The notes beneath the pieces were generated by a model that was not told the DNA's origin, ran no database searches, and saw only the letters and a list, made by a program, of their open reading frames with translations. 64,000 nucleotides of DNA from contig CM055104.1 in NCBI GenBank assembly GCA_029204225.1, forward strand, positions 23,949,285 through 24,013,284. Direction: 5' to 3'. This document shows positions 11,020 to 20,651 of this stretch, piece after piece. The stretch's first letter is position 1. Every line of letters starts with the position of its first letter. This stretch comes from Diphasiastrum complanatum. Taxonomy: Eukaryota; Streptophyta; Lycopodiopsida; Lycopodiales; Lycopodiaceae. The position numbers were made by a program, and so were the translations under genes.

Positions 11020-12929
11020 TCGTATATATCAGCAACTTGTAACAATGTAGAACAATGTACAATACTTATATCTTCAGATTATAGTTTCTCACGCACAAAG
11101 TGATATTTTACCTCAACATGTTTTGTCCTAGCGTGAAAGACAAGATTCTTAGCCAATTGTATTCCACTTTGACTGTCACAGAAAATAACAGTAGGATTTA
11201 CCTACGTCATGCCAATCTCACATAACAACTTACGTTGCCAAACAGCTTCCTGGGTAGCAGAACTTAATGCTTTATATTCGGCTTCTGTAGAATAAAGAGA
11301 AATAGTATCTTGCTTCTTGCTAGACCATGAAAAACAACCGCTGCCAAAATTGAAGACATAACCTGTTGTTGACTTTCTATCATCTATACTTCCTGGCCAA
11401 TCAGCGTCAACATAACCTTGCAACTTAGGTAAAACACTTTGTCTTTTGTAGATTAGGCCAAGGTTAGGTGTACCTTTCACATACCTCAAAATCCTTTTTG
11501 CAGCTTTCCAATGGTCCATAGTGGGTGATGACATGAATTGCCTAATCAAACTTACAACATAGTAGATATCAGGACGTGTAGTCGTAAGATATATCAAACT
11601 CCCAACAAGCTGACGAAATAGAGTAGTGTCAACATGTGCACTATCATCAATACGGGATAATTTCTTACTAGCTTCGCAAGGGGTGATGGAAGGTTTGCAC
11701 TCTGTCATGTGAAATCTCTCCAATACCTCGCCCACATACTTGTTTTGACATAACCTGATATCACTGCCAGTTTGCCATACTTCGACACCCAAGCAGTAGT
11801 GCATAAGATCTAAATCTGTCATCTCAAACTGCTTGCATAGGTTGGCTTTGATATAACAAGTGAGGTCCTCATCATTGCCCGTGATAATGATATCATCAAC
11901 ACAAAGTACAATCAAGGCAATGATATCATCGTTTATAAGAACATAAAGATTTGGATCTGAATTTGTTCTTACAAACCCATGAGAAAGAAAGTAATTGTCA
12001 ATGCGTCTATACCATGCGCGTGGCACTTGCTTAAGGCCATAAAGTGCTTTGTGTAGTTTACATACCTTCTGTTCTTGCCCTTTTGCCATGAAGCCCTGCG
12101 GTTGGACCATGTAAACTTCTTCCTCTAAGTCACCATTAAAAAATGCGGACTGCACATCCATTTGATGGATCTTCCACCCAGAATGAGATGCTAGGGCAAT
12201 GATAAGACGTAGCGTAGTCCACTTAGCCACTGGAGCAAATGTCTCTTCATAGTCAATTCCTTTGCTTTGCTCATAACCCTTCACTGCTAGGCGTGCCTTA
12301 TGCTTTGCTATTGTGCCATCCGCATGAAACTTTTTTCTAAACACCCATTTGTTGTCAATGGGTTTCTTTCCAAGTGGTAGATCAACCAACTCCCATGTAT
12401 CATGCGTGTGGATGGATTCTATCTCCTCTTCCATTGCCCTTTTTCACTCTTTGTGATCTTTTGCCTCATCAAAGGTTGATGGCTCTCGACACTTCAAAAT
12501 GTCACTCATTAAGGCATAGTTCACATGATAACGATCGGGAGACTTCCTTTCCCGCATTGATCTTCTCACTGCTCCTTGTGTGCTAGATCCTGGTTGATTT
12601 AGCTTTGCGTCTTTCATGATCTTTTCATACCATTTTGGTATCTTAGATTCAGGTGATACACTATGTGGAGAGTATGTATCCCAAGGAGTGTCTAAGTAAT
12701 GTCTCTTACTTTCAACCGGTTTCTCCTTTATTGCTCCTATTGGCAAGTACCTCTCCCCTAGGCTCTTGAATAGGTGGTATCCTTTCATACTCACCCTCTC
12801 GACTCTCGTCTCCACGTGCATCACCTTGTGGAGCGTCTTCTTCATCTTCTTCTTCCAAAATTGTGGGAAGTCTTTTGATGCTTTCACCACTTGTATGGTC
12901 TTCATCTTCATACCTATGCGTCTCATCAA
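11020..12929 (-). pseudogene. Copia C1 reverse transcriptase and RNase H
   Basis: The frame runs from a hydrophilic linker (12929) through the RT start. A TGA at 12444-12446 sits where copia has Trp (HKE-stop-KRAMEEEI). RT motifs are KARLAVKGYEQ, DVQSAFFNGDLEEEVYM and LYGLKQVPRAWY. The catalytic box reads LCVDDI instead of the usual YVDD. RNase H follows with HWKAAKRILRYVKGT, DADWPGSIDDRKSTTGYV and STEAEYKALSSATQEAVW. A TAG at 11202-11204 interrupts, but the frame continues with FCDSQSGIQLAKN, HARTKHVEVKYHFVRE and a degraded end near 11020. RT and RNase H copy the element RNA into DNA in cytoplasmic particles. This copy cannot be translated whole. Confidence 0.95.
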
Positions 12930-13407
12930 AGATCACATCTTTGCTAATGTGAATCTTGTTCATTACAGGATCAAAACACCTGTATGCCTTCGTCCTCTTG
13001 TCATAACCGACGAAGATACACTTGATTGCTTTGGCATCAAGTTTCGTTCGCTCCTCCTTTGGCACATGTACATAGGCCTTACATCCAATGACACAAAACT
13101 TGTCGATTTTTGGCTTTATTCCTGTAAATGCTTCTTCGGGAGTCACATTGGAACCGCAGCTGTAGGACTCCTGATTTGCAAGAACGTTGCCGCATTGCAC
13201 GCTTCCGACCAAAGTGAATCGGTCAAGCCCATTTGCTTCATCATGGAGCGTGCACTCTCCATAATAGTCCTGTTTTTCCTTTCAGCTACACCATTACTAT
13301 GCGGCATGTGTGACTGTGTGAATTGTCTTTTGATGTCGTGTTCCTTGCAAAAGTCCTCAAAATCATCAGATTGTATTCGCCCCCTCTATCAGATCTTAGC
13401 ACTTTGA
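12712..13407 (-). pseudogene. Copia C1 integrase C-half and linker, two frameshifts
   Basis: One minus-strand frame carries the end of the catalytic core (HMPHSNGVAERKNRTIMESA, holding the third acidic residue of the DDE triad) from about 13370 to 13190. A shift near 13190-13170 then moves to the frame reading TPEEAFTGIKPKIDKF, GCKAYVHVPKEERTKLDAK, FVGYDKRTKAYRCF and KIHISKDVIFDE, the usual copia integrase C-terminal part. An acidic linker follows. A further shift near 12750 leads into the RT frame. Confidence 0.92.
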
Positions 13408-15097
13408 TGCGTGCATCCAGTTGGTTCTCTACCAAAGTCTTGAACTCCTTGAAGCCAGTAAAAGCGTCAGATTTCTTCTTCAAGAAATAAATCCATGTCC
13501 TCCTAGAGTAATCATCTATGAAAGTCATAAAATAATATGCTTTCTCCAATGACATGGTCTTCATTGGGCCGCACAGGTCGCTGTGAATAGATTCCAGCGG
13601 TTTCTTAGCTCTTGTAGCTCCACCTTTCTTGAATGTCTCCTTGTGATGCTTTCCCATGACGCATCTTTCACATATTGCATGATGATCATCCTGCAATGCT
13701 GGTAACCCTATATTCATCTTCAGCTTCGCCATCAATCTCAAGCTCCCATAGTTCAAATGACCAAGTCTTTTGTGCCACAACTCAGATTGAGATGTTGTTG
13801 AGATAGCCAAACCATATTCTCCTGGTTTTGCAGCATCCAATTTATAAAGGCAACAGTTACTATCTCTATAACGTTTCGCCACCACTTTATGATTGTGGTT
13901 CATATCCCTCATAAGACATCCATCCTTGACAAATTCAACCTTAAGATGTTGATTTGCCATTACACCAACAAAAAGCAAAGTCTTTCTGAGTCCAGGAACA
14001 TAAAGCACATTAGAGATGTTCTTGATTTTACCATCAGGAAACTGCACAGGTACATTGCCCACACCTTGTATTTGGCATTTCTCTCCATTGGCTTGAGTGA
14101 CCTTATCTCCATCCTGGATTGGTGAGAATTTCTCAAACCAATCATGTTTCTCGGTCATATGCCTTGTGGCGCCTGAATATATGAACCATCTGGCACCATC
14201 ATCAACTTGGGATGCCAATGCCGATGAGAAGACACTTGTCTCGTCATCTTCTCCATCATCTTCGACAATGTTGCCTTTTTGAGTCACTTTTCCCGCTTTT
14301 ATGTCCGCTTTCTTCTTGTAACATTCGCATGCCCAATGACCCGATTTGTGGCAATAGTAACATTTGACTTTCTTCTTCTCGTTCCCTTTTCATGACGACT
14401 CTCCCTCGTCATCATCATCCTTGGATTTCTTGGAAATCCTTTTCCATCCTTTCTGCTTGCCTTTAGCAAGCAAGGTTTGATCCTCCTGTGGGGTTTGCCT
14501 TGACTTCACCACTTCGCGACGCTGCTCTTCATGCAACATGATTCCGTGGAAGTCTTCAAAAGTAGGCAATCTCTCCCTCGAAGCAATGTCGCTCACAAAC
14601 ATCTGTAGCCCTTCCGAGACACCGCTCATTGTGGTATGTACCAATTCGAAGTCCCTAATTGGTTCTCCAATTGCCACAAGTTGATCTCTCAGCTCCTTTA
14701 TCCTGGTGAAGAAAGATCTCACTGATTCACTTTTTCCCATCCTTACTGCGTTCAATCTCGACTTCAAGACCATGGCCCGAGCTGGATTGCAAGTTTGAAA
14801 TTGCATTCTAAGAGCTTCCCAAGCTCTCCTAGCCATCGTGGCATCACTTATATGAGTGATCACATGGTATTTCACTGAAAGATTGATCAAGGACAATGCT
14901 CTCTGTGCCTTTTTATCAAAGGCCCTCATATCACCAAGAGTGGTATTTGGCCGGACTTCAATACCTGACACGATCTCCCATAACTCTTTCTCCATCAAAA
15001 TGCTCTTCATTTTGAATTTCCAGATGTTGTAGTTAGAAGCCCCATCAAGTTTGCTTGCATCGCCCAAAATTGCCTCATTGATGTTTGCCATTTCCAA
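13286..15097 (-). pseudogene. Copia C1 gag, protease and integrase N-half
   Basis: Gag starts at 15097 (MEMANINEAILGDASKLDGA, then NYNIWKFKMKSIL) and carries the usual copia capsid-like region (WEALRMQFQ, MVLKSRLNAVRM). A TGA at 14390-14392 interrupts just before the CCHC knuckle CYYCHKSGHWACEC (about 14370-14310). The protease site reads WFIYSGATRHM, so the catalytic Asp is replaced by Tyr (GAT to TAT). The pre-integrase motif LWHKRLGHLNYGSL, zinc ligands CERCVMGKHH, and the first two DDE positions (HSDLCGPM and LRSDRGGEY) follow. A frameshift after GGEY near 13380 ends the open frame. The product would be polyprotease-dead and truncated. Confidence 0.95.
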
Positions 15098-15098
15098 A

Positions 15099-15173
15099 CT
15101 GCTAGAAATGTTACAACTGGCTAAAGACAGCTTAAGAATTGCCCAGGATAGGGCAAGGCACTATGTTGATCCT
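15099..15173 (+). pseudogene. Gypsy (Ty3) integrase C-terminal remnant, 25 codons
   Basis: The frame reads LLEMLQLAKDSLRIAQDRAR then HYVDP. This is the conserved stretch after the gypsy integrase catalytic core, typically ML-x2-AK-x2-LxxAQDRARxYAD. The same motif appears in the chromovirus at about 25025-25080 on the minus strand. It is wedged between the copia C1 gag start and an LTR fragment, so it marks an old insertion breakpoint. Confidence 0.75.
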
Positions 15174-15202
15174 GTCTCGGAAGCACAAGGAATCCAAGGT
15201 CA

Positions 15203-15475
15203 TAAATAGCTGATCGTTAAAGAGTTGTATAGTCTCGAGAAAGGTTTTAGAGCTCTATTAGAGTATTGCTATTAGTGCTTATTGCTTAATCATTTTCAAT
15301 TACTCAGAGATAGTTTAGAGTACGTAGTTTTCATCCGCTATTGTTGTGTGTTCTCATCATCGGATTTGTACAGGCTACTTACTGAATCAATCTATCTTCT
15401 TATTGCGTTCAGTATCATGTCAGATTGTATACTTCTCTGTAGTCATTTGTAACTGATAAATCTCTTATTTTTTCG
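15203..15475 (+). mobile_element. LTR fragment of copia family L2
   Basis: This segment aligns over about 270 bp with 53034-53320, within a copia LTR followed by a primer-binding site. Shared marks are 'aaaggttttagagctctatt', 'ttactcagagatagtttaga' and 'ctctgtagtcatttg'. The left end is cut by the gypsy remnant and the right end by a local 30-bp repeat. Confidence 0.85.
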
Positions 15476-15481
15476 TCTGAT

Positions 15482-15562
15482 CAGCTGAATACTTCAACGC
15501 TGCACTCTAACCAGCTTAATACTTCAACGGTGCACTCTGATCAGTTGAATACTTCAAGCTTG
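15482..15562. repeat. 30-bp tandem repeat, about 2.6 copies
   Basis: Units start at 15482, 15512 and 15542, each like 'cagctgaatacttcaacgctgcactctaac' with a few changes. The array lies at the join between the L2 LTR fragment and a minus-strand copia integrase. Confidence 0.88.
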
Positions 15563-15576
15563 CATGGGTGTCTAGA

Positions 15577-16130
15577 TTGCAGAGCTTGAATGCCTTGTGA
15601 TCTAGGGAGTAGCCAATGAAAGTAGATTTTCTGCTTGTGTCGTCCAGTTTCTTTCTTAGATCAACAAGGATCTGAGCTTAAGCAATGCATCCAAACACTC
15701 GAATATGCTTGAGTGATGGTTTCGATCCTGTGCATACCTCATAAGGTGTTTTTCCATTCAGGGCCTTTGTGATGGATCGATTTTGTAAATAGGCAGCAAT
15801 CGTGATAGCTTCTGCCCAAAATTTCTTTGGAAGAGAGACATGGGCTAGCATGCTCTTGGCACTTTCGATAAGTGTCTGATTCTTCCTTTCTGCTACACCA
15901 TTGGACTGAGGTGAGTAGCTCATTGCATACTGTTGATGTATTCCGTTTGCCTTGGAGAACTCCTTGAATTCGGTGGAGATGAATTCTCCCCCTCGATCAG
16001 TATGTAGAGCCTTGATTTTTCTCTTGGTGTGATTTTCAGCAGATGCTTTGAACTATTTGAAGAACTTGAATGCCTCGGATTTGTTCTTCTTTCGAGAAAA
16101 ATCATCCATGAATGTTAGAAAATATTGCAA
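15577..16130 (-). pseudogene. Copia integrase fragment
   Basis: On the minus strand the reading frames show FLTFMDDFSRKKNKSEAFKF near 16110, HTDRGGEFISTEFKEFSKAN (second catalytic Asp region), then SYSPQSNGVAERKNQTLIES with the catalytic Glu. It continues with NRSITKALNGKTPYEV, GSKPSLKHIRVFGC, and RKSTFIGYSLDHKAFKL down to about 15590. One frameshift lies near 15920 and stops are present. It meets a plus-strand copia fragment head-to-head at about 16135. Gag, RT and LTR are absent. Confidence 0.93.
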
Positions 16131-16139
16131 AGGGATAAA

Positions 16140-17869
16140 CTACGAGATTCAAGACTATCGAATATTCAAGTTCAACAAGAAGAAGAAGAAGCAGTTGGAC
16201 CAAGAATGCTAATGTAGTAACAGAAACACAACAAAACCTCGAAGATGATGATGAGTATAATGCATTCATGGTGAATCATCACCATGTCGATCAACAGGAG
16301 GAATGGTTCCTCGATTCTAGAGCGACACAATACATGATAAGCCATCAAGAATGGTTCCATGACTATTTGGCCTATAGTACATAAGAATTCGTTCACCCTA
16401 GAGACAGCAGCTTGTATATGATTAAAGGTGAAGGTACTCTTAGCTTAATTTTCAAAGTGTGTAGTGCAAACTCATCTCAAAAGTATTGTATATTTCAAAT
16501 CTAGCAACCAATATGATGTCTATCACCAAAATTACTAATTCAGAACATAAGGTAGAGTTTGGATCAGATTCTTGTAAAATTCTCGATAAAGATAAGAGAA
16601 TCCTTGCACTTGGAAAAAGACCAGGATATCTATATCAGCTTACTCATTGCTGCTTTGCGACTGATCGTGTATTAAGTAGCTCAGTTTTGATTAATGAATA
16701 AATGATTTTACATTACAGACTTGGGCCCTTGAATCATGTATCTATTGTAAATATGTCTAAACACTCTTTAGTTCTTGATTTTGATTATTTCATTGTCAAC
16801 CCTCCAGTTTGTCAGAATTATATAAAAGGAAAGCAGATAGAAGGCCTTTTATGTCAAATCAAGGACATGTATCTATAATTTTGTTTGACATAATTGCATT
16901 CAGTTATATTTGGGCCGATGTAGACACCATCATTACGTGGTGCTAATTGTTTGAAATTTATTGATGATTATTTGAAAAATAACTGCTGTTTATTTTATGA
17001 AGCACAATTCTGAAGCCTTCCATTTTTTCAAAATCTATAAGATCAAAGCTCTCAGAAGCGACAATGGCGATGAATATGAAATATACAATGCATTCGAGGA
17101 GTATTATTTGACAAATGATATTATCGAACATCAATATGCTACTTCATATTCTCCCTAGTCCAATGGACTTCTAGAGACAAAGAACAGAACCTTAGTCGAA
17201 TTTGCCATGCATCATTGCCTAAATCATTGGCAATATGTTGTTTCGACAACAATTTATTTGTAGAGTTGATGTATCACTAAAGGTTTATCGAATAGCAAAA
17301 CTCCTTATGAAGTTTGGACTGGATCCAAATCTTTACTAATGCAATTAAAGGTTTTCGGATGCACTGCCTATGTTCATGTACCTAAAGACACCTCAAAAAC
17401 AGGACAAGAATTCTATTAGAACTATTTTTGTCGGCTATTCTTCTTCAAATGACATCTATAGATTGTACAATCATATTACTTATGAAGTTTTTTCTAACAG
17501 GGATATTACATATCTCAAAGATCAGTTTATCGATTTGAAGGGAAAGAGCCAAACTCTACCTATCGTTCTTGCCTGAATACTGATGAATATCGAAATACAA
17601 TTTTGATTTCTTTAAGTAGCCAGCCTATACAATTAGACTCATAAGAAGGAAAAGAATCTAAAACTCAGGAGAAACTGACACAACCGACACATAATCAAAT
17701 TTTTCAATGAGAAGCACCTCACAAAAGATCAACACGGATTCAAACTCAGCCTGTCCAATTCATTGATGAGTATGGTCACTATCTTTCACATGAGCCAACC
17801 ACAATTGAAGAAGTAAAGAATACGATTCATTGATAAAAAAAACCCACATGGACTGAGTTAAAATAGAAA
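16140..17869 (+). pseudogene. Copia protease to integrase fragment, heavily decayed
   Basis: In order on the plus strand: a protease site near 16305-16350 (EEWFLDSRATQYMISHQEWF, with the DSGA Gly changed to Arg), then the protease/pre-integrase part LYISNLATNMMSITKIT at 16482-16680. A degraded zinc region follows, then the integrase core with KALRSDNGDEYEIYN at about 17043 and SNGLLETKNRTLVEFAMH at about 17160. The integrase C-part follows (GLSNSKTPYEVWTGSKSLLM, FGCTAYVHVPKDTSKT, ITYEVFSNRDITYL). The last readable part is EYGHYLSHEPTTIEEVKN near 17810, just before RT would start. Many stops are present. It is cut at 17869 by a 239-bp LTR. Confidence 0.9.
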
Positions 17870-18108
17870 TGATCGACTTATACAGTGCTTTCTTATTTCG
17901 ACGGCACCACGTGTGCTTAGTTCTAGAATTATCGGGCCGTCTTTCTTTTACGAGCCCTTTGAGTGCTTTTAAGCAACTTTATCTTTGTACTTACTGAGTA
18001 GTTGAATATACAGTTCGAGGTGAGCTATTCTGTTGTCTTGTCTTGTTGCACTTGATGTTGTGTTGTGGTGATTGATTTGGTCGGGTGTTTAAACTGTGTT
18101 TCTTAACA
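17870..18108 (+). mobile_element. LTR of copia family L1 (inverted copy of C1 LTR)
   Basis: It starts TGATCGACTTATACAGTGC and ends GTTTCTTAACA. Over 239 bp it is the reverse complement of 10611-10849 with scattered differences. TG...CA ends and an immediately adjacent primer-binding site define it as a 5' LTR in plus orientation. Confidence 0.92.
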
Positions 18109-18120
18109 TGGTATCAGAGC
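18109..18120 (+). promoter_or_regulatory. Primer-binding site, tRNA initiator-Met type
   Basis: TGGTATCAGAGC directly follows the LTR end. It matches the plant initiator-Met tRNA primer site used by many copia and gypsy elements for minus-strand DNA priming. Confidence 0.93.
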
Positions 18121-19343
18121 CCTTGGTGGCTTGAATCACCGGACAAGAACAGAGAGCTGCGAATTCACGACGGTTTGTTGGCTAGGAAGCACAAAACCGA
18201 GTCTGTGGAGATTCGTGGAATAGCTCAAAACTGTAAGAAGATCCAGAGGCTAGAGATTGTTGGCTGAATCAGAGGGCAAGCAAAGATTAAAGTTGGAAAT
18301 TCTTTCGGAGGTTTGCTTGGCGTTTGTGATTGGTTTGAATCCAATCGAACACCGTTTGAAGAGCGGTTTGGAGCGGAATATTGCTTGCTGTAGCGCAACC
18401 TCAGAGGGATAGGCAGCGCTCAGAAAGATTCTTAAGAAGATTAGATAAAGTTCAAAAAAAAAAAAACATCTTCTTTGACAGCTAGGGTTTCAAGAAGGGA
18501 AAAAAGCTCTTTTCTCTCAATACAAATCTGTTTTTGTGGATGTGAAGAGCTAGAGAAGGGCGCCCTAGTAAGGAGAATCAGCCTGTAAGAAGCCGTGGGC
18601 AGCCGTGGAGCATTGGAGGAGATAGGGTGATGAGCAGGGTGGCCATCGCTGGAAATCAGCGTGAAGAAGCTCAAAGATGGCGTGAGGGAGGTCGCGGGTC
18701 TGAATGCGCGATCAACCGCACTATCCTATAGCGTGTGGAAGGGACAAGTGTTCTCAAGAAGAGAACTTGATGCGCCTGAATAATCATGACCATTGGATCC
18801 AGAACTATTGTGATCAATGGTTAAAGTTGACTGGCCAAGAAATGATCTAGGCAGTCAGATCTTAGGTGACCATTGGATCTGTTGGATTTCAACTTGAACT
18901 TCATAAGAAGGGGTTTGAAGTGCAAAGTGCATTGCAACTTCATTAAAAATCTTCAAACTGAAACAATTTTTGAAGGGTGAAGTTTCTTCACACTTAAGAA
19001 ACAGTTCAAAAACCCAAACAGGCCAAACGAAAGACTATAGCCTCCAAACGAAGGGCACCCTGACTATACCTGCAAGTATGGTACGCCGAAACAAAGTGAT
19101 TGCTGCGGAGAAAGTGGAGCTACACAAAACCTTATAGTCCCATCTTTCATGGCGACCTAAACAACCGGTGATGCCCAAGGAGACTTACTAGGTTTAACAC
19201 ACCCTTTCTCTAGATACTCACTTCATTGCTTTTGTACCTCAGCCTATGTTCACAAATTTCAGCTGAATCTGTGTACACGGTTGGTTTTCGTCCTTATTCT
19301 CTGTTACCTCCGTTGGTTACAGTTCTTTACGGTTTAATCTTTT
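18121..19343. other. Retrotransposon leader-like sequence, no ORF
   Basis: Position after an LTR and primer-binding site suggests untranslated leader of an L1-type element. A 12-A run lies near 18460. No gag start is seen before the ~1-kb LTR-like repeat at 19344, so the element is truncated. Confidence 0.5.
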
Positions 19344-20357
19344 TGTTAGAATGGTTTCCAGGCAGAAGTATTTCTTAGATTACAACGTGTATTCCCAGCC
19401 TGTCAATGGGGAGAAACGATTACGTTACTCAGCTACATGCATTTACAAGCCATGCAACCAGTCCTAGCTCAGTATAGATCAACGTTCTGAATCAGAGAGC
19501 AAATCTACAATCTATCTACCAAACTATCTTAGGAAATCAGGGAATAATGCAATGACAAGATTAAGCTACTCAGCAAGGAACAAGAAACAAGAAAACTAGC
19601 TTTCTAACAACATTCTAGCAGCCCAAGAATCAAGAAACACCCATTTCTTAATGCTTGGAATACCCAAGAACAATCAAGGACATGATTGTTAGTGAATATG
19701 TAAATCAAATCCACAATCTCAGCCTCTATAGTTTACCTGCATGCTGAAACTACAAAATCAAGAAACAAGAAAGTTAATCCACATCTACATTCCACAAAGC
19801 AAGAAAGTAAGCAAAAAATCTAATTAATCCACAAACACAAAGGAAATCAGAACATGCTCATAGGAATTTCACTCAAGAAGATTGCCATGAACAAAGAGCT
19901 TCACAATTATCAAGAACTCGTGGAAGATCTTCTTTATTCACTCAAGAGGAATTGACAAGATAATCAAAGCTCCCTCACAAGAGAGGGGGGCTCTTAAATA
20001 AGCAAGAGGGTTGCCCATGTGGAGCCCAAGTGGCAACTTCACCAAATTAGAAATTACATGTGGAAATTGCCCTTCCACTAGAGGTCACCATCAAAAGGTG
20101 GCTCACTCTAAATTATTCTAAGGGGTCTACACTTATTTACATTGTCTAGGAAACATTACTAGCTCCTACATGGTCGTTCCTTCTCTGGGATACACCATGT
20201 AGGCTCACATAGAAAATAACTGTCATCCTAGCTAGTAATCCTCGGCTCTCAGCTTCTTCTACTCTCCTCCTTTTGAGACCTCCTCGGTCATGGATGAGAG
20301 ATATTCCGTGTCTTCAGCTTGGCTCGACATCTGGGGATTTTCTGGAATCTGCTAACA
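19344..20357 (-). mobile_element. ~1-kb LTR-like repeat, left copy
   Basis: It is bounded by TGTTAG and CTAACA and is near-identical to 28828-29849, with scattered substitutions and a few small indels. On the minus strand it holds TATTTAAG (20000-19993) followed about 55 bases later by AATAAA (19938-19933), the spacing expected for promoter and polyadenylation signals of an LTR. I therefore place the element on the minus strand, making this the 3' LTR. I found no matching target-site duplication and no clear polypurine tract, so a pair of independent solo copies is possible. Confidence 0.75.
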
Positions 20358-20651
20358 TTATCCGCCCATAATCTGTTGGACCCAATGCAACACAAGTGAT
20401 GTCGTTCCGCTCGGCACTTGGAAAAGTGTGGATCTTCGTTCGCTTTTGTAAAACCAGGTGCTTATTATCCGCAAAATTGTTTCACATAAATGAAGATCTC
20501 TCAATGGCCGCTACATTTCAGCCCTCTTGAGAACCTCTTGCAAGTCTTGCTTGCCTCGTCGTCTCATCGTCTGTTTCCGCTCGCTCATTTTTTGCCCCAG
20601 GGCTTCGAACACTTGGAAGCGGAGCTTACTTCCATAGTTTAGTGGCCCCAA
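20358..20651. other. Non-coding stretch between ORFx stop and LTR
   Basis: No ORF. If the flanking LTR assignment is right, this is the 3' untranslated part of the element. Confidence 0.45.

Larger units (their letters stand above)
10611..15097 (-). mobile_element. Nearly complete Ty1/copia element C1 (3' LTR to gag start)
   Basis: On the minus strand the order is gag, protease, integrase, reverse transcriptase, RNase H, then a 239-bp LTR. This is the standard copia order. The 5' LTR and leader are missing: immediately upstream of the gag start, at about 15099, an unrelated plus-strand gypsy integrase remnant begins. An inverted copy of the same LTR with its primer-binding site lies at 17870-18120, so the missing 5' part may have been moved by inversion. 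Several stops, at least three frameshifts and lost protease and RT residues show the element is inactive. Confidence 0.9.

Noticed and set aside
18109-18120. TGGTATCAGAGC as part of a tRNA gene
   Set aside because: It lies directly after an LTR end and no cloverleaf surrounds it; it is a primer-binding site.
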